The position numbers and the translations under genes are program-made. Shown here piece after piece: positions 16,122-25,995 of a stretch of 33,237 bases of DNA. The notes under the pieces are model-generated. The model did not search any database, was not told the origin of the DNA, and saw only the letters and a list, made by a program, of their open reading frames with translations. Numbering within the stretch: the first letter of the stretch is position 1; the number at the start of each line of letters is the position of its first letter. Origin of the DNA: an uncultured Bacteroidota bacterium (GTDB lineage Bacteria; Bacteroidota; Bacteroidia; JABEUT01); NCBI GenBank assembly GCA_903863935.1, contig CAIPDV010000071.1, positions 1 to 33,237 of the forward strand, in the 5' to 3' direction.

Positions 16122-17516
16122 TCAGATCAATTGAAATTCGGGTAAGGTCATTATAGCGGCCATGCTTAAAGTGAGATTATCTTTATCAGAATCGGTCCAG
16201 GTTGTTTTTAAAAGATTGCGGTCAATCCGGGAAGTATCGCACTGTATAAAATATTCAAGCATGCTATCCATTTGCGATTCTGCCGGAAGGTTTTTAAATG
16301 CATTATCCAACGCAGTCCAGTCCGATTCTATTTTACCTCTTTCGTCCTCCGGTGGCATATCTTCCGGGTTTTCTTCAAAGTGAGGTTTTGCTTTTATTTT
16401 TAATCCGACTCCGCGAATTATATACATTGGCATACTCAAACGCAATAGGAGGGAAGTACTGTCGATCCATGTATTGCCACCTTTCCAGCCTGCCACATTG
16501 GGTGGGAAAAATAATACTTGGCCCAATGCTTTCTGAACGTCAATTAAGGTTTTGTTATTCTTTGCTTCAACGCTTACTAATTTTTTAAAACGTACAATTA
16601 ATTCAACCGGAGAAATAACTTTCGCTCCTATATTTTCATCATCGTAAAACCAATCGGAAGTGAATATCTCACGCATCAAGACACTAATATCATAGCCTGA
16701 TTTGAAGAAGCTGTCTGCAAGTGTTTGCACTCTGTCTGTATTGACAGTTGGATTGACAAACTCGCGGTATATTTTTGTACAGAGATAAACTGCAACCTGT
16801 TTATTGCTCAAAATAATATCAAGAATATCTTCTCCTTTAAAATTTCCTTTTTGCCCTAAAAACTCTTTTTCGTCAAAATCATGGACCTTTTCGTTGAACA
16901 CGAATTGGCCTTTACCATCCACTTCCCAACCGGTGAAAGCACGGGCACCTTCCTTAATATCTTTTTCGGTATAGTTACCTACACCAAGTGTGAACAACTC
17001 CATCACCTCTCTTGCAAAGTTTTCATTAGGATGGGCTTTTTTATTTTGCTGGTTGTTCAGGTAAATAATCATGGCAGGGTCTTTGGCAATTGCATGAAGT
17101 AGATCGCCAAACTTTCCGAGGGCATTTCTCCTCAATGTATTATTCTGCTCCTGCATCAGGTAAGCCAATGGAGTTGATGTTGAAAAATGATTATGCCAGA
17201 AGAATGTCATCTTTTCCCGCAATACTGCGGGCGTATAGGTCATTTTGAAAAGCCACTCATTATTCAGCTCTTCCATTTCTCCAAAGGATTTCAAGAACAT
17301 TTTTATGAGTTTAAAGCCACCAACACCATTTTTTTCCTCATTTTCCTTTAAAGGGTAAGGGAGATAATTAATGTCCTTGCATTCTTGTGATTCGGTGAAC
17401 AACCCATCCACAATTTTGGAGATAGGAGCATTTAAAAGAGAATTGATACGGTCGGGTGTTTCACCAAAACCAGCCCTCAGAAATAAATGTTGTATTTTCT
17501 TTTGTGCAGTTGCCAT
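16122..17516 (-). CDS. DUF1800 family protein
   Basis: A 464-residue protein of the DUF1800 family. Landmarks are HLFLRAGFGETPDRI at the start, MTFFWHNHFSTS near residue 105, NENFAREVMELFTLGVGNYT near 165, GARAFTGW, and PNVAGWKGGNTWIDS near 340. No obvious signal peptide is seen, though family members often have one. The biochemical role is unknown; it nearly always sits next to DUF1501, as here. It is the first gene of the minus-strand operon running to 14020. A near-match -7 box (TAACTTTA) lies upstream. Confidence 0.9.
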   Translation of the reverse strand: MATAQKKIQHLFLRAGFGETPDRINSLLNAPISKIVDGLFTESQECKDINYLPYPLKENEEKNGVGGFKLIKMFLKSFGEMEELNNEWLFKMTYTPAVLREKMTFFWHNHFSTSTPLAYLMQEQNNTLRRNALGKFGDLLHAIAKDPAMIIYLNNQQNKKAHPNENFAREVMELFTLGVGNYTEKDIKEGARAFTGWEVDGKGQFVFNEKVHDFDEKEFLGQKGNFKGEDILDIILSNKQVAVYLCTKIYREFVNPTVNTDRVQTLADSFFKSGYDISVLMREIFTSDWFYDDENIGAKVISPVELIVRFKKLVSVEAKNNKTLIDVQKALGQVLFFPPNVAGWKGGNTWIDSTSLLLRLSMPMYIIRGVGLKIKAKPHFEENPEDMPPEDERGKIESDWTALDNAFKNLPAESQMDSMLEYFIQCDTSRIDRNLLKTTWTDSDKDNLTLSMAAIMTLPEFQLI

Positions 17517-17544
17517 TTTCCGAAATTAGACTTTAATACGGCGA

Positions 17545-17552
17545 TAAAGTTA
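17545..17552 (-). promoter_or_regulatory. Possible -7 box of DUF1800 operon
   Basis: Read on the minus strand this is TAACTTTA, one base off TAnnTTTG, 28 bases before the DUF1800 ATG. No clear -33 TTTG was found. Confidence 0.3.
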
Positions 17553-17593
17553 AATCGGAAAAATGAATGTTAAATGAATTTACCTGAAACCCT

Positions 17594-20161
17594 TTATTCT
17601 ATTACGATTTTCTTCTCCAGGTTTTGGTTTTGTCCTATTATGGTGAACATGTAAATACCCTTGCCAAAGGCCGAAAGGTTAATAGAATTGGTAAAATGCC
17701 CCTTAACATTTATTTTATCGGAATAGACTTTTTGTCCCATTATATTGAATACCGATAAGGTGTATTCTCCCGAAGTCAGTATATCCAAATCGAAATTTAT
17801 TTTTCCATTACTTGGGTTAGGATATACTTTCAATCCTGCATTATTATCCGCAATTGTATTTATGCTAGTTGTATTGGTATATGTAGGTGTTTCCCAAACA
17901 CCTCTTCCATAGCTAGCTGCAAGCAGGTTGGTATTTCCATCGACTATTTTCAAATCATTAACCATTACGTTTGGTAAACCTGTGTTATAAGATATCCATG
18001 CATTTAAAATGGTATCGCGGTAATAAACTCCTTCATCGGTTCCGACATATATTCCCGAGTGATTACTGGGTTGGAAAACAATACAATTTACTGGCAAGTT
18101 TTGCAATCCATTCGAAATATTGGTCCAGGTAGTACCTCCGTTATATGTTTGGAAAACCTTTGCCGTATCAACATATCCTGAGAAGGTAACCCATGCATGA
18201 TTGTAATTAGTAGGATCGAGTGCTATGCCGGTCATCCATGCAACGCTTACCGGTAAATTTTTTGTTATGTTCTTCCATGCAGGGCCTCCTGTAGTTGTCA
18301 TCCAAATCGAATCATGCCAGCAGGCATATAATACTTTATCGTTTGAAGGGTCTACAACAAGGGCAGTTATTCTATTGTTACTTGAAGAAAAAGAACTTAT
18401 TTGGGTCCATGAATTACCGCGATTGGTAGTTTTCCATATGTTCGAAAATCCTGCAAAAAGCGTAGCTGAGTTTTGTGGGTCCTGCAACCAGCGTGTAACC
18501 CAGGGGCCATTTTCCGAAATACTTCCGGCAATATAGCTCCAACTTAAACCTCCGTTATAAGAGCGGTACAAGGCACCGTCCTGTGATGCACTGTACATAG
18601 TATTATCATTGGAATAATCAATGAAAGGAACCATTCCATCCCCACCATTTACTTCATTCCAGGGTAAGCCGGATTCATTGGTACCGTTATCCTGCCAGCC
18701 TGAAAGCCATAATCCGGAAGTCAATGTAGATGGGCCTATTGCATAAATTTCTGCTATTTCAAGATTGTTGCTTAAATCGGTATAGGTGAGCCCGTGATTG
18801 GTTGCTTTAAAAATTCCACCATCGCAAGCATCGTACCATGATGCACCACTACCCGGAGTAAATATATAATGATGGCCATCGGCATGTGCATATGGACTTC
18901 CGCCGGAGGACGCATTCAAACTCCAGGTTGTGCCTCCGTTGGCTGACAGGTATACATCTATGCCACCGGTTAGCACTGAATCGACATTAGTTGGTGACAC
19001 AGCAAGTGGTAAGCCATACCATCCATAAGCCATACCGAGGCTACCGGCGCTGGAATTGGAGCGTTGCGTAAAGGTTTGGCCTCTGTCTGTGGAGCGATAT
19101 AATCCGTAATAACTCCAACTTGAGGCATCTTCAGCTACTACATAAACATAATTCGAATCGGCTGGTGTAACGGCAATAGTCATTCTGGCAGTAAGTCCGA
19201 AGGCCGGTAATCCGGTTATTGTTTGGGTGTATGTCTTTCCCCCATCAGTAGAACGGAAAAACTTTCCATCACCTGTAGCTGCATAAACGGTTGATGGATG
19301 AAATGGTTCAAATTCCACTGACTTGAAGTATTCGGTATCTTCCTTTGCCCATGTGGCTCCGGCGTTAGCAGAGTAATACATTCCGCTGGAAGTAGCTGCT
19401 AAAATAATATTAGTGTTTGATGGATTTAACGCAAGTTCAGTTACAGTTCCGTAAGCAGGGCCCGTACTTTGTTGTGTATACGATAAACCCGTAGGGTTCC
19501 AGGTATTCCCTCCATCGGTAGACTTTAGCACACCAATTGTTGAAATAGACCAAAAGTCAGCACCCGGTCCATCACAGTCCCCGGTTGCGAGATACATCAC
19601 ATTCGGGTTTGTAGGGTCAATTGCAATATCACTAGTACCAAGTTCAGTAAGTTGATCCGTATTTGTTGACCAAGTGGTTCCACCGTTTGTTGTTTTCCAT
19701 AGTCCTCCGGTAGGAGCACATGCAAACACAGTAGAACTATTTCCGGGATAAAAGCGCAAACGGTTTACTCTGCCATCTCCGCCATAGGTAGGAACACTTG
19801 TATTGCCTTTGTATGCCCAACTTGCAGTTGATTGAGGTTTGTCTGCATTTTTTGTTTTACTATCATTCCCGTTGTTGGTAGACCTTGAAATGTTTACAGC
19901 AGGAATATTACCACTAGGGTACGAACGGGCTTCCATTAGCCATTCCCAGCGTTTATATAAAGAATAATTATTATCTTCTTTTTCTTTATCCCCACCATTT
20001 TTCACATCTGTCTTTGGTTGGGATTCATTCCATTTACTAAAGGCTTTTTGCACATCTTTAAAGTTGGTCTTCCCATCTTTCATCATTCTCGCCCAGTCTT
20101 GCCCAAATAATGGAAGTGATAAAATAGAAAACGCAGCAAAAATGAATGTGTATTTTTTCAT
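17594..20161 (-). CDS. T9SS-secreted Asp-box (BNR) repeat protein, copy 2
   Basis: An 855-residue secreted protein. It has a signal peptide (ends LSLPLFGQ), a charged linker, and about eleven Asp-box-like motifs of the type S-x-D/N-G-G-x-T-W (for example KSTDGGNTWNPT) spread through residues 140-700. These mark sialidase/VPS10-type beta-propellers. The last ~75 residues are a T9SS type A sorting domain: LKVYPNPSNGKINFDL, then FNIMGQKVYSDKI, ending LEKKIVIE. It should therefore cross the outer membrane by T9SS and be attached or released at the surface. No glycosidase catalytic residues can be assigned, so binding or hydrolysis are both open. It begins 22 bases after its paralogue and is likely in the same operon. 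Confidence 0.85.
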   Translation of the reverse strand: MKKYTFIFAAFSILSLPLFGQDWARMMKDGKTNFKDVQKAFSKWNESQPKTDVKNGGDKEKEDNNYSLYKRWEWLMEARSYPSGNIPAVNISRSTNNGNDSKTKNADKPQSTASWAYKGNTSVPTYGGDGRVNRLRFYPGNSSTVFACAPTGGLWKTTNGGTTWSTNTDQLTELGTSDIAIDPTNPNVMYLATGDCDGPGADFWSISTIGVLKSTDGGNTWNPTGLSYTQQSTGPAYGTVTELALNPSNTNIILAATSSGMYYSANAGATWAKEDTEYFKSVEFEPFHPSTVYAATGDGKFFRSTDGGKTYTQTITGLPAFGLTARMTIAVTPADSNYVYVVAEDASSWSYYGLYRSTDRGQTFTQRSNSSAGSLGMAYGWYGLPLAVSPTNVDSVLTGGIDVYLSANGGTTWSLNASSGGSPYAHADGHHYIFTPGSGASWYDACDGGIFKATNHGLTYTDLSNNLEIAEIYAIGPSTLTSGLWLSGWQDNGTNESGLPWNEVNGGDGMVPFIDYSNDNTMYSASQDGALYRSYNGGLSWSYIAGSISENGPWVTRWLQDPQNSATLFAGFSNIWKTTNRGNSWTQISSFSSSNNRITALVVDPSNDKVLYACWHDSIWMTTTGGPAWKNITKNLPVSVAWMTGIALDPTNYNHAWVTFSGYVDTAKVFQTYNGGTTWTNISNGLQNLPVNCIVFQPSNHSGIYVGTDEGVYYRDTILNAWISYNTGLPNVMVNDLKIVDGNTNLLAASYGRGVWETPTYTNTTSINTIADNNAGLKVYPNPSNGKINFDLDILTSGEYTLSVFNIMGQKVYSDKINVKGHFTNSINLSAFGKGIYMFTIIGQNQNLEKKIVIE

Positions 20162-20183
20162 GGAACTATTTTTTTAAACGGAC

Positions 20184-22760
20184 TTAGTATAGAACGATCT
20201 TCTTCTCCATTGACTGGCCTTTACCGCTAATGGTAAAGAGATACACACCTTTGCTATATCCTGAAAAATTAAGCGATGAGGAATAATTGCCCGACACATT
20301 TAATTTATCGGAATAAACTTTTTGTCCCATTACATTATAAACTGACAATGTATATTCACCTGAACTTAAATTATCCAAAACAAAATTTATTTCTCCATTC
20401 GTTGGATTAGGGTAAATCTTGATACTGTTATTGTCTTTTGTAATGTCATTAACACCGGTGTAAACAGGAGTAGACCATACACCACGCCCGTAAGTAGCCG
20501 CAAGAAGTGTATTCGTTGGTTTGAATATTTTCAAATCATTAATGGTAACGTTTGGAAGATTTGTATTGTAAGGAGTCCAAAACGATAAAGTGGTATCACG
20601 AACGTAAACACCTCTATCTGTACCTACGTAGATACGTTCATCATAACTGCCTGTTTGGTAAACAACGCAGTTTACAGGAAGGTTTGGTAATCCTACCGAA
20701 TAATTAACCCATGTGTTTCCGCCATCCTTTGACATATACACTTTATCAGATCCTGAGTAACCTGAGAAGGTTACCCAAACGTGATTGGAATTAGTTGGGT
20801 CTAATGTGATATCACTTATTCCGGCATTTCCAACCGGTAATCCTGGAGTGATATTTTTCCATGTGGTTCCGCCATCCGTTGTTTCTTCAATCCTTCCGGG
20901 TTGTGCCGCATACATTACATTGCTGTTTGCCGGGTCAACAGCCATCGCGCTGATAAAATAGTTTGTATCTCCCCAAGTGCTCATCTGAGTCCAGGCTGTT
21001 CCCTGGTTTATAGACTTCCATACATCATGAAAGCCGCTATAAAGAGTTGTTGGAACTGTTGGGTCTTGTATCCATTTTGTTACCCATGGGCCGGTTCCTA
21101 AGCCTGTATTTATAGCTGTCCATGCCGCACCATTGTTGGTAGAAATTTGGAGATCGCCTTGGTAATTTTCAGCATACCAAACTCCATCGTTTGAATAATC
21201 GATGAATGAAACCATACCGTCTCCGCCTAAAACCTGTTCCCAGAAAGGGCTTGATACGTTTACACCATTGTCCTGCCAGCCTGAAAGAGAAAGCCCTGCG
21301 GTAGAACCTGAAGGGCCTATATTGTAAAGTGCGGCAACATGTAAATTATGACTGATATCTTTCCAGGTATTAGCTTGTGTTCCTTTAAACACACCGCCAT
21401 CGCATGCAATGTAATAATTCGAGCCGCTTCCAGGCGCAAAACTGATAGAATGCACATCGGCATGAACGTAGGGGAAAAGAATACCAAGGTAAAGTGTTAT
21501 CAAATTCCAAGTGGCACCTCCGTCAACAGAAGCATAATTATCCAATCCACCTTCAAGCAATGAATCGCGATTGGTGGGAGATACTGCTAGTGACATGGTA
21601 TACCACCATTGGTATTGGATCTGGTCGCTTGTAGACATATTGGTAAATGTTTGTCCTCTGTCGGTTGAACGATACGTTCCGGTTTGTCCCACAACCATGT
21701 ATACATAGTTTGAATCAGCTGGTGTAACGGCAATTTTTATCCTGTTCATTGCAGAATCTTTAGGAATCCCTGCTGTAATTTTTGTAATGGTATTACCACC
21801 ATCATCTGAGCGATAAAATTGTCCGTTAAAAGTACCTGCATAAATTGTGTTGGGATGGAAGGGTTCAAACTCTATTGATTTAAAATCACCTGTTTGTAAC
21901 TGAGTCCAGGTTGAACCTGCATCGATAGTGCGATAAAGCCCAAATGAACATGCGGCATATAAAATGGCAGTATTGGATGGATTGATCAATAGCTGGTTAA
22001 CAGTAGTAAATGCAGGTCCGCTAGTAGATTGAGAGTATGATAACCCGGTTGGATTCCATGTAACACCTCCATCGGTTGATTTCAAAACCCCAACAGTTGA
22101 GAGCGTTGTATATCCTCCCATTATTCCATCGCCGTCTCCGGTTGAAACATAACGGATATTAGTATTAATATGGTCAATCGCAATATCGCTTATTGACATG
22201 TCTTGCAAGTTGTCTGTATTCGTGGTCCATGTTGCTCCTCCGTCTGTCGTGGTCCAGAGTCCTCCGGTAGGGCTGCACGCAAACATAATATTGTTATTTC
22301 CAGGCATAAATCGCAGGTAGTTTATTCTGCCATCGCCACCGCTTACACTGCCAAATCCACCAATGGATGGTGGTACAGAATCATTCCCGGCATAAACCCA
22401 ATTGGCTGCGGACATTGGCGAATTATGATTTACGCTTTCCGTTTTTTGGGTCTGCAAAAAAGCGGCATATTGTTTTGCTATTTCACCTGATTTAGGTCTT
22501 TCTCCATTTGGAAAGGTGCGTGGTTCCATAAACCATTCCCATCTTTTAAACTGAGCATAGTTTCCATCATCTTCTTCTTGTTTGGCTAACTCGCCGGTAG
22601 AAGGATGCGTTTGCTGATAATTGGAATACCAGCTATAAAATGCATTTTGAACATTGTGCACATTGGTGCTCTGGTCCTTCATCATACTTGTCCAATCTTG
22701 TGCAATAATTGGTAAGGATAGAAATGACAAAGCCGATAGGGCGTAAATAATTTTTTTCAT
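20184..22760 (-). CDS. T9SS-secreted Asp-box (BNR) repeat protein, copy 1
   Basis: An 858-residue protein, first in the two-gene minus-strand operon. Signal peptide (ends LSLPIIAQ) is followed by DWTSMMKD, nearly the same as DWARMMKD in the downstream copy, so the two are tandem duplicates. It carries about ten Asp-box motifs (KSTDGGVTWNPT, ETTDGGTTWKNI, MSKDGGNTWVNY) and a T9SS type A domain beginning IKIYPNPTNGEINF and ending MEKKIVLY. The propeller sections differ in detail between the copies, with some boxes eroded (for example RTIDAGSTW, KSINQGTAW), pointing to an old duplication. Both also share the phrase LSGWQDNG and a Gly-Asp-Gly-Met region. The target at the cell surface is unknown. 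Confidence 0.85.
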   Translation of the reverse strand: MKKIIYALSALSFLSLPIIAQDWTSMMKDQSTNVHNVQNAFYSWYSNYQQTHPSTGELAKQEEDDGNYAQFKRWEWFMEPRTFPNGERPKSGEIAKQYAAFLQTQKTESVNHNSPMSAANWVYAGNDSVPPSIGGFGSVSGGDGRINYLRFMPGNNNIMFACSPTGGLWTTTDGGATWTTNTDNLQDMSISDIAIDHINTNIRYVSTGDGDGIMGGYTTLSTVGVLKSTDGGVTWNPTGLSYSQSTSGPAFTTVNQLLINPSNTAILYAACSFGLYRTIDAGSTWTQLQTGDFKSIEFEPFHPNTIYAGTFNGQFYRSDDGGNTITKITAGIPKDSAMNRIKIAVTPADSNYVYMVVGQTGTYRSTDRGQTFTNMSTSDQIQYQWWYTMSLAVSPTNRDSLLEGGLDNYASVDGGATWNLITLYLGILFPYVHADVHSISFAPGSGSNYYIACDGGVFKGTQANTWKDISHNLHVAALYNIGPSGSTAGLSLSGWQDNGVNVSSPFWEQVLGGDGMVSFIDYSNDGVWYAENYQGDLQISTNNGAAWTAINTGLGTGPWVTKWIQDPTVPTTLYSGFHDVWKSINQGTAWTQMSTWGDTNYFISAMAVDPANSNVMYAAQPGRIEETTDGGTTWKNITPGLPVGNAGISDITLDPTNSNHVWVTFSGYSGSDKVYMSKDGGNTWVNYSVGLPNLPVNCVVYQTGSYDERIYVGTDRGVYVRDTTLSFWTPYNTNLPNVTINDLKIFKPTNTLLAATYGRGVWSTPVYTGVNDITKDNNSIKIYPNPTNGEINFVLDNLSSGEYTLSVYNVMGQKVYSDKLNVSGNYSSSLNFSGYSKGVYLFTISGKGQSMEKKIVLY

Positions 22761-22872
22761 GGTAAGGCGTTTGGTATGTTAGTACAATATTAGTAATTTA
22801 TTAATTACAAAACATAAGCAATCCAATTTGGATATTTCTATTTCTCATACATTCGCAGTCAACACTATTTTT

Positions 22873-23850
22873 ATGTTTCTTAGAAACAAGCTGAAATACA
22901 TTGTTTTACTTTTAAGTAGCTGTTCAATTCCAATCAGCTTTGCATTCAACTTGGGTTTGAAAAAATGGAAACAGATAGATTCAGTTACATCTCCATTTAT
23001 TGTTGTTCTTGGAACCGCTCAAGATGGCGGTTATCCTCACGCGGGATGTAAAAAATCTTGCTGTGCGAAATATTACTTAGGCAAGGAATCTCGTCACTAT
23101 GTTTCTTGTCTTGCATTGATTGATCCGGTTACAAAGCAGCGATGGTTTTTTGACTGTACACCCGATTTTATTTTTCAATTGCATGCTCTCGATAGTATTT
23201 ATCCGGTTGAAGGAAACGGAATAAGTGGTATTCTGCTAACCCATGCCCATATTGGGCACTATACAGGCTTGATGTATTTGGGCAGAGAGGCTATGAATAC
23301 CAAAAAAGTTCCGGTTTATGCGATGCCCAGAATGCGTGAGTTCCTTAAAAATAATGGTCCATGGAGCCAGTTGGTAAGCATAAAGAATATTGATATTCGA
23401 AATTTATCGAATGACAGTACGATACATCTTAATGACAGAATTTCAATTACTCCTTTTATAGTTCCACACAGAGATGAGTATTCAGAAACGGTTGGATTCA
23501 GGATTTCAACTAAAAATATGAATGTTATTTATATACCAGATATTAACAAGTGGAATCTGTGGAATAAGGATATTGCGCAGGTTGTAAAAGACAACGACCT
23601 TGTTTTTATTGACGGTACCTTTTTTAAAGATGGAGAATTATCCGGTGTTAAAATGCAGGAAGTGCCGCATCCTTTTATTGAAGAGACGATGAACTTACTT
23701 TCTTCCCTTTCAGATAAAGATAAGGCCAAGGTGCATTTTATTCATATGAATCATACGAACCCTGTTTTAATTGGCGATACAGCAGCTACAAATGAAATCC
23801 ATAGAAATCATTTTCAGTTAGCAAAGGAGTTAGATGAATATAAGTTGTAA
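22873..23850 (+). CDS. PqqB-like MBL-fold metallo-hydrolase, exported
   Basis: A 325-residue protein. The ATG at 22873 is chosen over a TTG at 22828. It begins with a hydrophobic leader whose LLSSC could be a lipobox (Cys17), so the product may be a lipoprotein; cleavage by the normal signal peptidase after SFA is the alternative. The body resembles the PqqB-like branch of the metallo-beta-lactamase fold: VLGTAQDGGYPHAGC with following Cys residues, then THAHIGHYTGL (His at about 124, 126 and 129). Later come PHRDEYSETVGFRI, DGTFF and HMNHTNP. The canonical HxHxDH Asp is Gly here. PQQ synthesis is not implied, since no other pqq genes are present. It is followed after 3 bases by the DUF167 gene. 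Confidence 0.75.
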   Translation: MFLRNKLKYIVLLLSSCSIPISFAFNLGLKKWKQIDSVTSPFIVVLGTAQDGGYPHAGCKKSCCAKYYLGKESRHYVSCLALIDPVTKQRWFFDCTPDFIFQLHALDSIYPVEGNGISGILLTHAHIGHYTGLMYLGREAMNTKKVPVYAMPRMREFLKNNGPWSQLVSIKNIDIRNLSNDSTIHLNDRISITPFIVPHRDEYSETVGFRISTKNMNVIYIPDINKWNLWNKDIAQVVKDNDLVFIDGTFFKDGELSGVKMQEVPHPFIEETMNLLSSLSDKDKAKVHFIHMNHTNPVLIGDTAATNEIHRNHFQLAKELDEYKL

Positions 23851-23853
23851 CAA

Positions 23854-24117
23854 ATGATAAAACTCCTGATCAAAGTAAAACCCAATTCATCGCGTGATGA
23901 AATTTCAATTGATACTGAAAATAACCTGGTTGTCAAAATCCGGGCAAAGCCGATAGATGGAGAAGCAAATGAATACCTGGTAAAATATCTTGCTAAAGAG
24001 TTTGACATAAGCCGTAGTTTAATTCAAATAGAAAAGGGAACTACAAGCCGTTTTAAGCGGATTGTTTTGAATATTGTCCCAACTAAGCTAGATCAAATCA
24101 TCAGTAAATATAAATAA
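23854..24117 (+). CDS. yggU: DUF167/YggU family protein
   Basis: An 87-residue cytoplasmic protein of the DUF167 (YggU) family. Its recognition points are KVKPNSSRDEI at the N-terminus, then LVVKIRAKPIDGEANEYLVK, then a Gly-Thr-Thr-Ser-Arg-x-Lys stretch. The length is normal. Its function is not established. It lies 3 bases after the metallo-hydrolase stop, so the two are probably co-translated, although their sites of action differ (envelope versus cytoplasm). Confidence 0.85.
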   Translation: MIKLLIKVKPNSSRDEISIDTENNLVVKIRAKPIDGEANEYLVKYLAKEFDISRSLIQIEKGTTSRFKRIVLNIVPTKLDQIISKYK

Positions 24118-24183
24118 TTAGCTGATTTTTTTCCCTGTTTTCGGTAGGATTTTTTTATATTTTTACGCAATAAACAATATAGG

Positions 24184-24191
24184 TATACTTG
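24184..24191 (+). promoter_or_regulatory. Possible -7 box for porin/amt operon
   Basis: TATACTTG differs from TAnnTTTG at one position and lies 56 bases before the porin ATG. A T-rich stretch stands in the -33 position rather than TTTG. The call is weak. Confidence 0.3.
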
Positions 24192-24246
24192 CAAAAGTAG
24201 GTTTAATGTGGTTTGATGTTATTCAGTAATTGTGGAATAATAAAAG

Positions 24247-25959
24247 ATGAAAAAAGTATTTGTTGTTATTGCATTTTTATGGGGAACTAATTCCGCTTTT
24301 TCACAAGAGCATTCTATTTGTAATGATGCGATTCCTGTTAATGATGCTTCGTACGGGCCAGTTATACCCACAGGCTGGGCGGATTCTTCCTTGTATGAAA
24401 AAGGAAATGAAAGCATGTATTTAGGTGAAACCCATAAAGTAATTTGGTTTTCATTTATTGTTCCTTTTGATACCGTACTAGCCTTTCAAATCGTTCCCGA
24501 TATCCCTACCGATGATTTTGATTTTATGCTTTTCAAAGCAGACGGAGGTGATTTCTGCCGGCAGGAAAAGCTAAAGAAAGTGCAACCTATACGTGCCAAT
24601 TTTGCGAAACCGACCGAGTACAATAAGGGTATATCCGGACTTTCTGCAAGGGGCACCGAAGCGTTCATCGCTCCCGGATTCCATTCTCCTTACAGTTCCG
24701 TTGTGAAGGCTAAAAAAGGAGAATTGTATTATATAGTTGTTGATAATAATGAAAGTAATAAAGGCGGTTTCACGTTGAAACTTCCATTTATGGCAGACAT
24801 TAAAAGCCCAGTCATTAAATCGAATTTGGATTCAGTGACTTTTAAAAAGGCTTCTCTCACCGAATCTTTGCTAGTTCATAAGCAGCCGGAGCCCCATAAG
24901 GATACAGTAAAACACGATCCGGTTTCTGGCGTAAGTGCCAATGATAATATTCTACAAAACGATGCCGTTCCCAAGTTTAAAATAGGGGGCTATATAGATG
25001 TTTATTATGCCCGATATACAGACTCTGCCGGACATGGACAACCACAAAAATTCGGAGCAATTGCTCCATACAGTAATAACTTCGGATTAAATATTGCCCA
25101 ACTCACTGGCCAGTATAATGCAGAAAGGTTAAGGGCAACATTTACATTGCAGTACGGTGATTTACCTACGGTGGCATGGTCGCCCGTGTATAACTATATT
25201 CAAGAGGCTAATGCGGGAGTCCGTTTGTATAAAAACCTCTGGCTTGATGCAGGTTTTTTCAAAACACATATTGGAACGGAAGGTTTATTGCCCAAGGATA
25301 ATATCTGTAGTTCTGTTTCCATCATTACTTTTTATGAGCCCTGGTGGCAATCAGGTGTAAGACTTTCCTGGACAGGAGATAAAGACAAACTTTACATGGC
25401 ATTATATGGTGTTAATGGGTATAACCAATTCGTATCAACCAATAATAAAAAGGCAGCAGGGCTCGCAGTTACCTATAATTTCAGCGACAATTTCAGCGTT
25501 GGTTATTATAATTTAATGAGCGATGATACGCCCGATTCTATCCCAATATCACATTGGAGGCTTTTGAATAATTTGGTTATTAATCTAGTCATTAGTCATA
25601 AGCTATCCGCCTTAATTGGCTGCGATTTTATTGTACAACAAAACACACTTAATGGAACTGGATATGCACAAGCTTACAGTGCTATTGGTACCCTTAAATA
25701 TCAATTCTTGAAAAAGATGGCGGTTTACGGCAGGTTTGAAATGTTCAACGATCCTCAAAGCTTTTTGGCGGAACCAATAGTCAACTTTAAGTTGATGGGC
25801 GGAACTTTCGGCATTGAATATAAGCCATTAGCTAATTCATTTATAAGGCTTGAAGGACGAGAGCTGAACATGGCTCCGGGCGAAAATATATTTTATTCAA
25901 ATGGGGAATATGCAAACACACAGGGAGAAATAATGCTTGATATGGGTATATGGTTCTGA
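24247..25959 (+). CDS. Two-domain outer-membrane porin (bbp2/OmpL-like)
   Basis: A 570-residue outer-membrane protein. A signal peptide (ends NSAFSQ) leads into an N-terminal beta-sandwich of about 180 residues that begins SICNDAIPVNDASYGP and contains WFSFIVPFD and YYIVVDNNES. A Pro/Lys/His linker follows, then from about 245 a beta-barrel starting FKIGGYIDVYYARYTD and ending GEIMLDMGIWF. The barrel matches the putative beta-barrel porin-2 group (bbp2, OmpL-like), and the final aromatic residue is the normal OMP end. The extra N-terminal sandwich is unusual for a porin and may bind a ligand or peptidoglycan. The gene is 36 bases upstream of amt, so it may be the outer-membrane route for ammonium or another nitrogen source; this is inference from position. 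Confidence 0.7.
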   Translation: MKKVFVVIAFLWGTNSAFSQEHSICNDAIPVNDASYGPVIPTGWADSSLYEKGNESMYLGETHKVIWFSFIVPFDTVLAFQIVPDIPTDDFDFMLFKADGGDFCRQEKLKKVQPIRANFAKPTEYNKGISGLSARGTEAFIAPGFHSPYSSVVKAKKGELYYIVVDNNESNKGGFTLKLPFMADIKSPVIKSNLDSVTFKKASLTESLLVHKQPEPHKDTVKHDPVSGVSANDNILQNDAVPKFKIGGYIDVYYARYTDSAGHGQPQKFGAIAPYSNNFGLNIAQLTGQYNAERLRATFTLQYGDLPTVAWSPVYNYIQEANAGVRLYKNLWLDAGFFKTHIGTEGLLPKDNICSSVSIITFYEPWWQSGVRLSWTGDKDKLYMALYGVNGYNQFVSTNNKKAAGLAVTYNFSDNFSVGYYNLMSDDTPDSIPISHWRLLNNLVINLVISHKLSALIGCDFIVQQNTLNGTGYAQAYSAIGTLKYQFLKKMAVYGRFEMFNDPQSFLAEPIVNFKLMGGTFGIEYKPLANSFIRLEGRELNMAPGENIFYSNGEYANTQGEIMLDMGIWF

Positions 25960-25995
25960 TTTTTTTATTAGTATTGACATCTAAACAAAAACAAC

